Shown piece after piece: positions 45,065 to 54,331 of a stretch of 64,000 nt of DNA. Every line of letters begins with the position of its first letter. Within the stretch, counting starts at the first letter, position 1. Location of the stretch: assembly GCA_943914835.1 (NCBI GenBank), contig CALUDO010000004.1, forward strand, positions 38,800-102,799. Reading direction: 5' to 3'. The DNA is from an uncultured Eremococcus sp. (GTDB taxonomy: Bacteria > Bacillota > Bacilli > Lactobacillales > Aerococcaceae). A program made the position numbers and the translations under genes. The notes under the pieces are model-generated. The model saw nothing but the letters and a program-made list of their open reading frames with translations. It was not told the origin of the DNA and made no database searches.

Positions 45065-46348
45065 ATGACAGTAAACTTTGAAAAGAGAAATTCAAACCAA
45101 GGTACTTTAACCTTTGAAGTTCCTTCTGAAGATGTAAAGAAAGGCTTAGATACTGCCTTTAAAAAGGTTAAAAAAAGAATTACGGTTCCTGGATTCCGTA
45201 AGGGAAAGGTTCCTCGTCAAATTTTTAATAATGTTTATGGTGAAGAAGCATTATATGATGAAGCTCTGAATTCATTACTCCCAACTGCTTATGCAAAGGC
45301 TGTTGAAGAAGCTGGCTTAGATGTGGTGGGTCAACCAAAATTTGATGTTGAGTCTATTGAAAAAGGTAAACCTTGGGTTCTTAAAGCAGAAGTTACCCTA
45401 AAACCAGAAGTTAAATTAGGTGACTACAAGAACTTGACAATTGACAAACAAGATCGTGAAGTTAGTGAAGACGACTTAAACAAAGCCATTGAGGAAAAAC
45501 GGCAATCCTTTGCTGAGCTTGTCTTAAAAGAGGATGCGGCTGAAAACGGAGATACTGTTGTCATTGATTATGAAGGTTCTGTGGATGGTGAGGTTTTTGA
45601 TGGCGGCACAGCCAGCAATCATTCCTTAGAATTAGGTTCAGGTCAATTCATTCCAGGCTTTGAAGACCAACTTATTGGAGCTAAACCAGGTGATGACTTG
45701 GAAGTTAAAGTTACATTCCCTGAAGAATATCATGCGGAGGACCTTGCCGGTCAAGAAGCGGTGTTCAAAGTTAAAGTACATGAAGTCAAGACCAAAGAAT
45801 TACCTGACTTAGATGATGAGTTTGCTAAAGATGCTGATGAAGAAGTTGAGAGCTTTGAAGAATACAAGAATAAGCTCCAAGTCCAATTACAAGAAGAAAA
45901 GGAAGCACAAGCTAAAGATTTGGCTGATGATGCAGCCCTACGTCAAGCCGTTGAGAATGCAGAAATCGTGGATGGAGTACCTGATGAAATGGTTCATGAA
46001 GAAGTACATCGTCAAATGGATTTCTATTTGAATAACTTGAGTCGTCAAGGAATTTCACCCGAAATGTACTTCAATATTACAGGTACAAGTGAAGCTGATC
46101 TTCATGCTCAGTTTGAAGAAGAAGCTGAGCTGAGAACTAAGACTAACTTAGTTCTAGAAGAAATTGTTAAGGCTGAAAACCTAGAAGTTTCTTCTGAAGA
46201 ACTTGAGGAAGAAGTTAAATCACTAGCTGGTCAGTATGGGATGGAAGCCGACGAAGTTCGTAACTTGGTCAATGACGACATGTTAAGTCGTGATATCAAG
46301 ATGAAGAAAGCAATGAGCTTGATTACTGATTCAGCTCAAGAAAAATAA
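45065..46348 (+). CDS. tig: Trigger factor
   Basis: Trigger factor is the ribosome-bound chaperone and prolyl isomerase that meets nascent chains. The N-terminal ribosome-binding domain contains the signature VPGFRKGKVPRQIF at about 36-50. The FKBP-type isomerase domain lies at about 150-245 (DTVVIDYEGSVDGEVFDGG). The C-terminal helical chaperone domain is highly acidic. The length is 427 residues. TGGAGG precedes ATG 45065; a nearer ATG at 45058 is out of frame. It is monocistronic, just upstream of clpX as in many Gram-positives. Confidence 0.99.
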   Translation: MTVNFEKRNSNQGTLTFEVPSEDVKKGLDTAFKKVKKRITVPGFRKGKVPRQIFNNVYGEEALYDEALNSLLPTAYAKAVEEAGLDVVGQPKFDVESIEKGKPWVLKAEVTLKPEVKLGDYKNLTIDKQDREVSEDDLNKAIEEKRQSFAELVLKEDAAENGDTVVIDYEGSVDGEVFDGGTASNHSLELGSGQFIPGFEDQLIGAKPGDDLEVKVTFPEEYHAEDLAGQEAVFKVKVHEVKTKELPDLDDEFAKDADEEVESFEEYKNKLQVQLQEEKEAQAKDLADDAALRQAVENAEIVDGVPDEMVHEEVHRQMDFYLNNLSRQGISPEMYFNITGTSEADLHAQFEEEAELRTKTNLVLEEIVKAENLEVSSEELEEEVKSLAGQYGMEADEVRNLVNDDMLSRDIKMKKAMSLITDSAQEK

Positions 46349-46376
46349 GACAAGATAGATTAAACAAGCTAAAAAT

Positions 46377-46428
46377 GGGGATAGCATGGTTACTTTGTGA
46401 AGACTTGGTTGCCTTGCTCCCTTTTTTT
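46377..46428 (+). terminator. Terminator after tig
   Basis: GGGGATAGCATGG (46377-46389) pairs imperfectly with CCTTGCTCCC (46412-46421), followed by TTTTTTT. Confidence 0.7.
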
Positions 46429-46452
46429 ACATTTTAGTAAGAAGGAGAATCT

Positions 46453-47697
46453 ATGGTTCAATTTAATACTGAAGACTATCATTGTTCATTTTGTGGTAAA
46501 TCACAAGATGAAGTTAATAAGATCATTGCAGGCCCAGATGTCTTTATTTGTGATGAATGTGTGGCTCTTTGTCAAACCATTATTGATGAAGAAAAGTCCA
46601 TGGAATCTGATTTAGGTGATATTAAAGTTCTGAAACCGAACGAGATTATGGATATTCTAGATCAGTATGTCATTGGTCAAGCAGCTGCTAAGAAAAACCT
46701 ATCTGTTGCTGTTTATAATCATTACAAACGAATCCTAGAAAACGAAAATAAAGATAGTGATGATGATATTGAACTTCAAAAATCTAATATTTCTCTGATT
46801 GGTCCTACGGGTTCAGGGAAGACCTACTTAGCCCAAACCTTAGCCAAGATTTTGAATGTTCCCTTTGCGATAGCGGATGCCACGACCTTGACTGAAGCAG
46901 GTTATGTCGGGGAAGATGTTGAAAATGTCTTACTTAAATTGGTTCAAGCAGCAGACTATGATATAGAGCGGGCAGAAAAAGGTATTATTTATATCGATGA
47001 AATTGATAAGATTTCCCGCAAATCGGAAAATGTTTCAATTACTCGTGATGTATCTGGTGAGGGTGTCCAACAAGCCCTCTTAAAGATATTGGAAGGAACT
47101 CAAGCAAATATTCCACCGAAGGGTGGTCGCAAGCATCCCAACCAAGAATTTATTCGTATGGATACTTCTCAAATCTTATTTATTGTCGGGGGAGCCTTTG
47201 ATGGTATTGAAACAATCATTAAAGAACGTCTTGGCTCCAAAGTTATTGGTTTTGGGTCATCTAACGGTAAATTGGATGAATCCAAATCACTGATGCAACA
47301 AGCCACTCCAGAAGACCTCTTGAAATTTGGTTTAATCCCAGAATTTATTGGTCGGATTCCGATTATGGCTGTCTTAGAGCCTTTGACCGAAGATGATTTG
47401 GTTAACATTCTAACGCAACCCAAAAATGCCCTGGTCAAACAGTACCAGAAATTATTTGCTTTAGACGGAGTGGACCTTGAATTTGAAGATCAGGCGCTAG
47501 CTAAGATTGCTCATAAGGCCATTGAGCGGGAAACTGGAGCCCGTGGTTTACGGTCCATTATTGAATCAGTTATGTTAGATGTTATGTTTGAAGTGCCGAG
47601 TCGTGAAGATATTAAACGTATTTTAATTACTGAGACTAGTGTAGAAGGTTTGGCTAAGCCAACTTACTTTGATAAGGAAAATCAGAAAATTTCCTAG
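46453..47697 (+). CDS. clpX: ClpX unfoldase subunit
   Basis: ClpX is the AAA+ unfoldase that feeds substrates to ClpP, which is not encoded here. The N-terminal zinc-binding domain has C11, C14, C33 and C36 ([16 protein letters not shown]). The AAA+ core has Walker A GPTGSGKT, Walker [12 protein letters not shown], and the arginine-finger and sensor regions. The ClpP-docking IGF-type loop reads VIGFGSSNG. The length is 414 residues. AAGAAGGAG precedes ATG 46453. engB follows after 14 bases. Confidence 0.98.
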   Translation: MVQFNTEDYHCSFCGKSQDEVNKIIAGPDVFICDECVALCQTIIDEEKSMESDLGDIKVLKPNEIMDILDQYVIGQAAAKKNLSVAVYNHYKRILENENKDSDDDIELQKSNISLIGPTGSGKTYLAQTLAKILNVPFAIADATTLTEAGYVGEDVENVLLKLVQAADYDIERAEKGIIYIDEIDKISRKSENVSITRDVSGEGVQQALLKILEGTQANIPPKGGRKHPNQEFIRMDTSQILFIVGGAFDGIETIIKERLGSKVIGFGSSNGKLDESKSLMQQATPEDLLKFGLIPEFIGRIPIMAVLEPLTEDDLVNILTQPKNALVKQYQKLFALDGVDLEFEDQALAKIAHKAIERETGARGLRSIIESVMLDVMFEVPSREDIKRILITETSVEGLAKPTYFDKENQKIS

Positions 47698-47711
47698 TGG
47701 AGGGAGAAGTT

Positions 47712-48311
47712 ATGCAGGTTAAGCATGCTGAAATTGAAATTTCTGCCGTCAAGGAGAGTCAATATCCTCTTGATCACTTGCCAGAGATAGCTTTAGCTGG
47801 ACGATCAAATGTAGGGAAATCATCGTTTATCAATTCCCTTATAGAACGCAAGGGTCTGGCGAGAACATCTTCAAAACCAGGTAAGACCCAGACCTTAAAT
47901 TTCTATAATATTAACCATAGTTTTCGCTTTGTCGATGTGCCAGGTTATGGCTATGCCCGAGCGTCCAAAGAGTCGCGTCGGGCTTGGTCGGCTATGATTG
48001 AAACCTATCTTCATAATCGAGAGGAGTTATCCATCCTTTTTCTCTTGATGGATATGCGGCATCCACCGACATCCCTTGATAAAGAAATGAAAAACTTAGC
48101 TGAAAGTCTAGATATTCCTTATGCTATTGTTCTTAATAAGGCGGATAAGGTGAAAAGATCAGCCTGGAATAAGCAGTTATCCATCTTTAAAAAAGATTTG
48201 AATTTACCGAGTGTGGATGCCTTATTCATCTACTCGTCGGTTACAGGACAAGGAAAAGAAGATATATGGGATGTCATTGAAAGCTTCTTAGGTGATGAAA
48301 TCCCTACTTAG
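47712..48311 (+). CDS. ysxC: Ribosome biogenesis GTPase YsxC/EngB
   Basis: This small GTPase is needed for 50S ribosomal subunit assembly. The G motifs are complete: G1 GRSNVGKSS, G2-region SSKPGKTQTLNFY, G3 DVPGYG, G4 NKAD and G5-like YSSV. The protein is 199 residues. ATG 47712 is chosen because GGAGGG lies just upstream; an in-frame GTG at 47697 would overlap the clpX stop and add five residues. The clpX-ysxC order is conserved in Firmicutes. Confidence 0.96.
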   Translation: MQVKHAEIEISAVKESQYPLDHLPEIALAGRSNVGKSSFINSLIERKGLARTSSKPGKTQTLNFYNINHSFRFVDVPGYGYARASKESRRAWSAMIETYLHNREELSILFLLMDMRHPPTSLDKEMKNLAESLDIPYAIVLNKADKVKRSAWNKQLSIFKKDLNLPSVDALFIYSSVTGQGKEDIWDVIESFLGDEIPT

Positions 48312-48323
48312 GAGGGGGTATCC

Positions 48324-50159
48324 ATGAAATTTATATCTGAGGAAATTATAGCTCAGGTTAGCCAATCCGTTGATATTGTGGATGTGATTGGACAGTATGT
48401 TCAACTGCGTAAACAGGGGACAAATTACTTAGCTTCTTGTCCTTTCCATGAGGATCGACACCCTTCTTTTTCAGTATCGCAGACTAAGCAAATATATAAG
48501 TGCTTCTCTTGTGGCCGAGGGGGAAATGTATTCGGATTTCTCCAGGAGATGGAGGGGATAAGTTTTCCCGAAGCGGTGATTAAGGCAGCTGATTTTGGTC
48601 ATGTCACCTTAGCTCCCAATTTACTAGAAACCAGGGGACAAGACATTGATCCCAATCAATCACTTTATAGAATTCATGATAAAGCCCGTGATTTCTATCA
48701 CTATTATTTGATGAACACCCAGAAAGGGGAAGAAGCTCATCAATATTTACTTAATAGAGGCTTGGAAGATGACACTCTGAAGCATTTTGAACTAGGGGCC
48801 GCACCCGATCGATCAGAACTTCTTTATGAATATCTTATGAAAGAGGGTTTTGAAGCCAAAGACCTAATCGAAAGTGGTATTTTCTATCAGAATACACAAG
48901 ATCAATGGGTCGATCGCTTCAAAGGCAGAGTGATTATTCCCTTAAAAGATAAACAGGGAAGGGTGGTTGGATTTTCTGGCCGTTTATACCAGAAGGACAG
49001 ATCCAGTCAGGCTAAATATTTGAATTCCCCGCAGACAGCCATTTTTAATAAGTCAGAAGTCATTTATAATTTGCACGGAGCGCGCTCAAGCATACGGAAA
49101 AATAAACAGGTTTTCTTGTGTGAAGGCTATATGGATGTCATTGCTCTTTACCAGGCTGGTTATCATGAGGCCGTCGCCAGTATGGGAACTAGTCTCACCC
49201 GTCAACAGCTTCAAAGTCTGTCCAGACTCGCATCTACAATTTATATTCTTTATGATGGAGATGGTGCTGGCCAGGAAGCTACCAGAAAAGCTTATGAACT
49301 CGCACAAGGGCTTCAAGGAAGCCAAGTCAAGTCAGTGACCTTGCCCCAAGGAATGGACCCAGATGAGTATATTAAAGCTAAAGGGCGGGACGCTTTTCAG
49401 AATCTTTTAAATCATGCTTTTACATCCTATGAATTCTATCAACATTTTCTTAAAGGTCAGTTCAACCTGAATAAGAGTGATGATTTGGCTGATTATCTTG
49501 ATCAGTTGTTAGATCAAATAAGCCTACTCCAATCATCAATTGAACAGACCTTAAGGTTGAAGGAATTAGCTAAAGAATTTAGCCTCTCTTATGATATTCT
49601 TCAAGAGCAACTGGATCGGAAGAAATATCTAATGGAACGAAAGCAGTCCAATCACCCTAAAAGAGAGACTACAGAATTATACCAGGAGGATTTGAAACAG
49701 TCTCACTTTGATTTGTTCAAAATCCACTCTGAACGTGCGTTTCAATCTGAGAAACTTCTACTATTTACCCTTATTTATTATGAATCAGCCTGGGACTACC
49801 TTGAGAGCTTTACTAAGCCACCGATCTTATATCATAAAATAGCTAGGCAGGCCTTGACCGCCTTAAGTGAATATTATTATGATGTAGGCCAGAATTTTCC
49901 CTTAACAGGTATAAGTCAATATGTGAATGATAGTAACATATCTGCCTTATTTAATGATGTGATGTGGGATCGTGAGATTATGCCTTATCATGACCAAATT
50001 CTTGATGATTGTATGACTGTCATTCATGAGGAATTTATCAATCAACAAATTGAAGAATTAAGTCAACAACTTCGTCACGCTGAGAATCAAAGCGATAAAC
50101 AAGAAATCAATGCTCTAATGGTTCAAATTATGCGGTTAAAGCGACAACTTTTATCTTAG
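48324..50159 (+). CDS. dnaG: DNA primase
   Basis: DnaG makes the RNA primers for replication. The N-terminal zinc ribbon has C39, H42, C60 and C63 ([21 protein letters not shown]). The TOPRIM catalytic core contains [18 protein letters not shown] (Glu) and ILYDGDGAG (Asp-x-Asp). The C-terminal helicase-binding domain is at about 440-611. The length is 611 residues. TAGGAGGGGG precedes ATG 48324. rpoD begins 10 bases after its stop, the classical macromolecular-synthesis operon without rpsU. Confidence 0.98.
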   Translation: MKFISEEIIAQVSQSVDIVDVIGQYVQLRKQGTNYLASCPFHEDRHPSFSVSQTKQIYKCFSCGRGGNVFGFLQEMEGISFPEAVIKAADFGHVTLAPNLLETRGQDIDPNQSLYRIHDKARDFYHYYLMNTQKGEEAHQYLLNRGLEDDTLKHFELGAAPDRSELLYEYLMKEGFEAKDLIESGIFYQNTQDQWVDRFKGRVIIPLKDKQGRVVGFSGRLYQKDRSSQAKYLNSPQTAIFNKSEVIYNLHGARSSIRKNKQVFLCEGYMDVIALYQAGYHEAVASMGTSLTRQQLQSLSRLASTIYILYDGDGAGQEATRKAYELAQGLQGSQVKSVTLPQGMDPDEYIKAKGRDAFQNLLNHAFTSYEFYQHFLKGQFNLNKSDDLADYLDQLLDQISLLQSSIEQTLRLKELAKEFSLSYDILQEQLDRKKYLMERKQSNHPKRETTELYQEDLKQSHFDLFKIHSERAFQSEKLLLFTLIYYESAWDYLESFTKPPILYHKIARQALTALSEYYYDVGQNFPLTGISQYVNDSNISALFNDVMWDREIMPYHDQILDDCMTVIHEEFINQQIEELSQQLRHAENQSDKQEINALMVQIMRLKRQLLS

Positions 50160-50169
50160 GAGGATGGAT

Positions 50170-51315
50170 ATGACGGAAGAGAAAAAGTCAAAAAAAACTG
50201 GGGAAACTAAAGATTTAACACTATCTTTTGAAGAAGCTAGAAAACAGCTTATAAAAGAAAAGAAATTATTGGGTCAAATTCATTATGATGAACTAACTGA
50301 TCGCTTAGCCACCCCCTTCAAGCTTGATGCTGATGGGATGGACAAATTAATTCAGGAAGTTGAAGACCAGGGGATTGCTGTTGTGGGTGATGATGGTGGT
50401 CCAACTAAACAGCAAATGGTTCGTGCTGAGCAAGTTAAACCTGAAACCAGCGCTACAACTACTTCATCAGCGGTCGCTTCTAAAATTAAAGTTTCTGATC
50501 CCGTTCGGATGTATCTTAAAGAAATTGGACGGGTCGACCTCTTAAGTGCAGATGAAGAGGTTGACTTGGCTAAGCGGATAGAAGATGGAGATGAGCTAGC
50601 TAAACAGGAATTGGCTGAAGCCAATCTTCGTCTAGTTGTTTCAATTGCCAAGCGTTATGTTGGCCGGGGCATGTCCTTTTTGGATTTGATTCAAGAAGGA
50701 AATATGGGACTTATGAAAGCAGTGGAGAAGTTTGACTATACTAAAGGGTTTAAATTCTCTACTTATGCAACATGGTGGATTCGTCAGGCTATTACTCGTG
50801 CCATTGCCGATCAAGCTAGAACCATTCGGATTCCTGTTCATATGGTTGAAACAATTAATAAGTTGGTGAGGGTGCAACGAAACCTATTGCAAGACCTAGG
50901 TAGGGAACCTACCCCCGAAGAAATTGGGGCAGAGATGGATCTGCCAACTGAAAAGGTTCGTGAAATTCTCAAAATTGCTCAGGAACCAGTTTCTCTAGAA
51001 ACACCTATTGGAGAAGAAGATGATTCCCATTTAGGAGATTTCATTGAAGACGAAGGAGCTATGAGTCCCGAAGCCTTCACTTCATCCTCTTTATTAAGGG
51101 AACAATTAGAAGATGTCTTAGACACCTTAACTGATCGGGAGGAGAATGTTCTCCGTCTCCGTTTTGGTTTGGATGACGGGAATATTCGAACTCTTGAACA
51201 AGTAGGCAAAGTATTTGGCGTTACACGGGAACGTATACGTCAAATTGAGGCCAAAGCCTTACGGAAACTTCGCCATCCAAGTCGTTCAAAACAATTGAAA
51301 GACTTCTTAGAATAA
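50170..51315 (+). CDS. rpoD: Primary RNA polymerase sigma factor (SigA)
   Basis: The housekeeping sigma factor directs RNA polymerase to TTGACA/TATAAT promoters like those in this window. Region 1.2 begins near [18 protein letters not shown]. Region 2 has [18 protein letters not shown] and [15 protein letters not shown]. Region 4.2 has [21 protein letters not shown] (split across residues about 335-355). At 381 residues it is the short Gram-positive form. AGGAGG abuts the in-frame ATG at 50164, so ATG 50170, 6 bases away, is the better start. Confidence 0.98.
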   Translation: MTEEKKSKKTGETKDLTLSFEEARKQLIKEKKLLGQIHYDELTDRLATPFKLDADGMDKLIQEVEDQGIAVVGDDGGPTKQQMVRAEQVKPETSATTTSSAVASKIKVSDPVRMYLKEIGRVDLLSADEEVDLAKRIEDGDELAKQELAEANLRLVVSIAKRYVGRGMSFLDLIQEGNMGLMKAVEKFDYTKGFKFSTYATWWIRQAITRAIADQARTIRIPVHMVETINKLVRVQRNLLQDLGREPTPEEIGAEMDLPTEKVREILKIAQEPVSLETPIGEEDDSHLGDFIEDEGAMSPEAFTSSSLLREQLEDVLDTLTDREENVLRLRFGLDDGNIRTLEQVGKVFGVTRERIRQIEAKALRKLRHPSRSKQLKDFLE

Positions 51316-51327
51316 GAATCAATTTAG

Positions 51328-51370
51328 AAAGTGATTATGGGTTTAAGAGACTCTTAATCACTTTTTATTT
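51328..51370 (+). terminator. Terminator after rpoD
   Basis: AAAGTGATTA / TAATCACTTT perfect 10-base stem (51328-51337 with 51355-51364), with an inner hairpin in the loop, followed by TTATTTT. Confidence 0.9.
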
Positions 51371-51420
51371 TAGGGTTAAATCTGTTAATATATAGGGTAA
51401 GGATGAAAGGAAAGATGTTA

Positions 51421-52149
51421 ATGAAGGCAACCCACTTATCTAAACGTCTAAATCGGGTAGCGGAATATGTTTCAATCTTTGGTTCATCGCCTAGACGTCT
51501 CCTGGATATTGGTTCTGACCATGCCTATTTACCAGTTTACCTCACCTTAAATAAACTGATTGATTACGCTGTCGCCGGAGAAATTGCTCAAGGGCCTTAC
51601 CAATCAGCTCTTAGTCAAGTTTCAAGTCGTGACTTGTCATCTAAGATAGAGGTTCGTTTGGGTGATGGATTCCAAGTAATGAGAGATGAAGATAATATCA
51701 ATATTGTCACAATTTGTGGGATGGGCGGAGGACTCATTCAGACAATTCTTGGTGAAGGTTATCAGAGATTACAGCCCAACCATCTCCTAATACTTCAAGC
51801 AAATACTGGCCAGACTGGTCTAAGATCTTGGTTAAAAGACCACGCTTATGACATTATTGCTGAAGATTTGATAGAAGACCATCAACATATTTATGAAATC
51901 ATTGTAGCTCATGATCGCTTCAACCAAGATGGGCTGCAAGACCTAACGGCAAAGGATTTACTCATCGGACCATATAATGGTCAAAATAAGTCCCCTATAT
52001 TCAAAAAATACTGGCAAGGACAGCTAAATAGCCGACAAAGGGTTATTCATTCAATGAAGGAAGCCAAGCAAAAGAATCAGTCAAAAATTGCTGCAATACA
52101 AGAAGAAATAAGACTTATTCGGGAGGTTTTAGAAGATGAAACGTCATAA
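51421..52149 (+). CDS. trmK: tRNA (adenine-N1)-methyltransferase TrmK
   Basis: TrmK methylates N1 of adenine 22 in bacterial tRNAs using S-adenosylmethionine. The N-terminal Rossmann domain has LLDIGSDHAYLP and ICGMGGGLIQTIL, both characteristic of TrmK. A helical coiled-coil C-terminal domain follows from about 175. Length is 242 residues. ATG 51421 is chosen because AAGGA lies 9 bases upstream and it gives the usual MKATHLSKRL start; ATG 51403 and 51415 are in frame upstream. It overlaps the next gene by 14 bases, the conserved trmK-nif3 pair. Confidence 0.93.
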   Translation: MKATHLSKRLNRVAEYVSIFGSSPRRLLDIGSDHAYLPVYLTLNKLIDYAVAGEIAQGPYQSALSQVSSRDLSSKIEVRLGDGFQVMRDEDNINIVTICGMGGGLIQTILGEGYQRLQPNHLLILQANTGQTGLRSWLKDHAYDIIAEDLIEDHQHIYEIIVAHDRFNQDGLQDLTAKDLLIGPYNGQNKSPIFKKYWQGQLNSRQRVIHSMKEAKQKNQSKIAAIQEEIRLIREVLEDETS

Positions 52150-52945
52150 AATTACTTATCATGATTTACAGGAATTTTTAAATAAATTATATCCAGCAGA
52201 TTTAGCAGAAGAATGGGATAAGGTGGGTTCACATTTTGGCCAAGCATCCAGTCAAGTTCATCGAATCATGACAGCCTTAGATGTAAGACCTGAAGTTGTA
52301 GAAGAAGCCATTAGCCGAGAAGTGGATACCCTTGTGGTCCATCATCCCCCCATCTTCCATGACATTCGTCGTTTAGATGAGTCTTTTCCAGATGTTGCTA
52401 TGTACAAGCAATTAATAAAAGCTGATATGAATGTATTTGCTATGCATACCAATCTCGATCGGGCTGAAAACGGCATGAATGATTGGTTGGCTCAATCCTT
52501 GGATTTAGAAGAAGTTTATACTCTTCAGGATGATGACGGGAAAATAGACTTTCCTAGAATAGGGCGATTGAAAACACCTTTAAGTCAAGTAACTTTACTA
52601 AAATACCTCAAAGATAGCTTGAAAGTAGAGAATTTAACTTATATTGAGAAGGCAGAGAAAGCAGAATATCAGACTGTGGCTGTGGTCGGAGGGGCAGGAA
52701 TTTCATGTTTAGACCAGGTTAAAGCTGCGGGTGCGGATGTCTTTATCACAGGAGATATCAGTTATCACCAAGGCCACCAAGCCCTAGATTCTGATATGCT
52801 AGTGATTGATGCTAGCCATTATATTGAATCTGTCTATAACCAAGCTATGGCTCAAGTTTTGAATCAAGCCAAGGTTAAAAAGCAGTGGGATGTCGAAATA
52901 TTAAGTTCAGAAGTTTCAACAAATCCTTTCCAATATTATAAATAG
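52136..52945 (+). CDS. Nif3-like (DUF34) dinuclear metal-binding protein, short form
   Basis: The family is a ring-forming metal-binding protein sometimes called GTP cyclohydrolase I type 2; its physiological reaction is unsettled. Metal ligands are visible in VVHHPPIFHDIRRLD, FAMHTNLDRAENG, and near the C-terminus in ISYHQGHQA and ASHYIESV. At 269 residues it is the short form: the PII/CutA-like insert present in the roughly 370-residue Bacillus YqfO is missing. GGGAGG precedes ATG 52136 inside trmK. Confidence 0.93.
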   Translation: MKRHKITYHDLQEFLNKLYPADLAEEWDKVGSHFGQASSQVHRIMTALDVRPEVVEEAISREVDTLVVHHPPIFHDIRRLDESFPDVAMYKQLIKADMNVFAMHTNLDRAENGMNDWLAQSLDLEEVYTLQDDDGKIDFPRIGRLKTPLSQVTLLKYLKDSLKVENLTYIEKAEKAEYQTVAVVGGAGISCLDQVKAAGADVFITGDISYHQGHQALDSDMLVIDASHYIESVYNQAMAQVLNQAKVKKQWDVEILSSEVSTNPFQYYK

Positions 52946-52959
52946 AAAGAGGATATCTT

Positions 52960-54195
52960 ATGTCATTATTTGAGAAAACACGAGATCGATTAATTACTTA
53001 TGCCAAAATCAACACCCGGTCTGACGAGACTAGCCCAAGTACTCCATCGACTGAAATCCAATTTGATTTATTGAATCTACTTGTTGATGAACTACAAAGT
53101 ATCGGTATGGAGGAAGTGGTCTTGAATCCTGATAATGCCTTTGTGACAGCAACATTACCAAGTAATATCGATACAGATTTGCCTAGTTTAGGTTTTATTG
53201 CCCATGTGGATACCGCTGACTTCAATTCGGAAAATATTAAACCCCAAATCATTGAAAATTATCAAGGTGGAAGTATTATTTTGAATCAGGAACTTGGCAT
53301 TGAACTCTCTCCTGATGAATTCCCCAATCTAGAGAATTATCATGGCCAAACGCTTATAACTACTGATGGGACCACACTTTTAGGAGCAGATGATAAGTCT
53401 GGTATTGCAGAAATCGTTACAGCTATGGAATATCTCATTCAACATCCTGAGATTAAACATGGTAAGGTAAGGGTAGCATTCGGTCCAGATGAAGAAATTG
53501 GTCGAGGGGCGGATCATTTTGATGCTAAAGGATTTGATGTGGATTATGCTTATACAATAGACGGTGGTCCAGTGGGTGAATTGGAATATGAAAGTTTCAA
53601 TGCTGCTGCTGCCAAGTTAACAGTTACGGGTAAGAATGTCCACCCTGGAACCGCTAAAGATAAGATGATTAATTCCGTTCAGGTATTGAAGACATTTATG
53701 AACTTATTGCCTGAAAAAGAGGTACCTGAGCATACCGAAGGTAGAGAAGGCTTCTTCCACATTTCTTCTATAGAAGCGAGTGAAGAATCTGGTCAACTGT
53801 CCATGATTATTCGAGACTTTGACCGTCAGGCTTTCCAGGAACGTAAACAGCTTGTCCAGGATGCGGTGGATAAAATTAATCAAAGCTATTCAAGGCCAGT
53901 TATTGACTTGGATATGTATGATCAATATTATAATATGGCTGAAATTATTGAAAAAGATTTAACACCAGTTAAGTTGGCTGAAAACGCTATGAAGGCTTTA
54001 GGGATTGAGCCCGATATCCACGGTATTCGTGGAGGAACTGATGGATCAAAAATTTCATTTATGGGTATTCCAACACCAAATATTTTTGCTGGTGGAGAAA
54101 ACATGCATGGTCGCTATGAGTATGTAGCGGTTGAATCTATGGTTAAAGCTAGTGAGACCATCATAAAAATGGTTGAACTCAATGGACAGGGTTAA
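52960..54195 (+). CDS. pepT: Peptidase T (tripeptide aminopeptidase)
   Basis: PepT releases the N-terminal residue from tripeptides in the cytoplasm. It is an M20 dizinc peptidase. Zinc ligands and catalytic residues appear in GFIAHVDTAD, TLLGADDKSGIAEI, FGPDEEIGRGAD and YTIDGGPVG, with the C-terminal His in GENMHGRYEY. The MEFVAVES-like helix reads YEYVAVESMVKA. The length is 411 residues. AGAAAGAGGA precedes ATG 52960. It closes the trmK-nif3-pepT unit and is followed by a strong terminator. Confidence 0.97.
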   Translation: MSLFEKTRDRLITYAKINTRSDETSPSTPSTEIQFDLLNLLVDELQSIGMEEVVLNPDNAFVTATLPSNIDTDLPSLGFIAHVDTADFNSENIKPQIIENYQGGSIILNQELGIELSPDEFPNLENYHGQTLITTDGTTLLGADDKSGIAEIVTAMEYLIQHPEIKHGKVRVAFGPDEEIGRGADHFDAKGFDVDYAYTIDGGPVGELEYESFNAAAAKLTVTGKNVHPGTAKDKMINSVQVLKTFMNLLPEKEVPEHTEGREGFFHISSIEASEESGQLSMIIRDFDRQAFQERKQLVQDAVDKINQSYSRPVIDLDMYDQYYNMAEIIEKDLTPVKLAENAMKALGIEPDIHGIRGGTDGSKISFMGIPTPNIFAGGENMHGRYEYVAVESMVKASETIIKMVELNGQG

Positions 54196-54218
54196 AGTAG
54201 TAATTAATTTTACGAGTT

Positions 54219-54256
54219 CGAGAAAGACATCCACCTGGATGTCTTTCTTGTTTTAT
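54219..54256 (+). terminator. Terminator after pepT
   Basis: A 13-base perfect stem, AGAAAGACATCCA / TGGATGTCTTTCT (54221-54233 with 54236-54248), followed by TGTTTTA. Confidence 0.88.
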
Positions 54257-54276
54257 ACAGGACATTAGTTCCTTCA

Positions 54277-54305
54277 TAGACCAATCTTAAGGGGATTGTT
54301 ATAAT
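54277..54305 (+). promoter_or_regulatory. Predicted promoter of rexB-rexA
   Basis: An extended -10, TGTTATAAT (54297-54305), with TAGACC 17 bases upstream (54277-54282). It lies 27 bases before the rexB start. Confidence 0.6.
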
Positions 54306-54331
54306 AAGTTCAATTGATTGGGGGAAATCTC

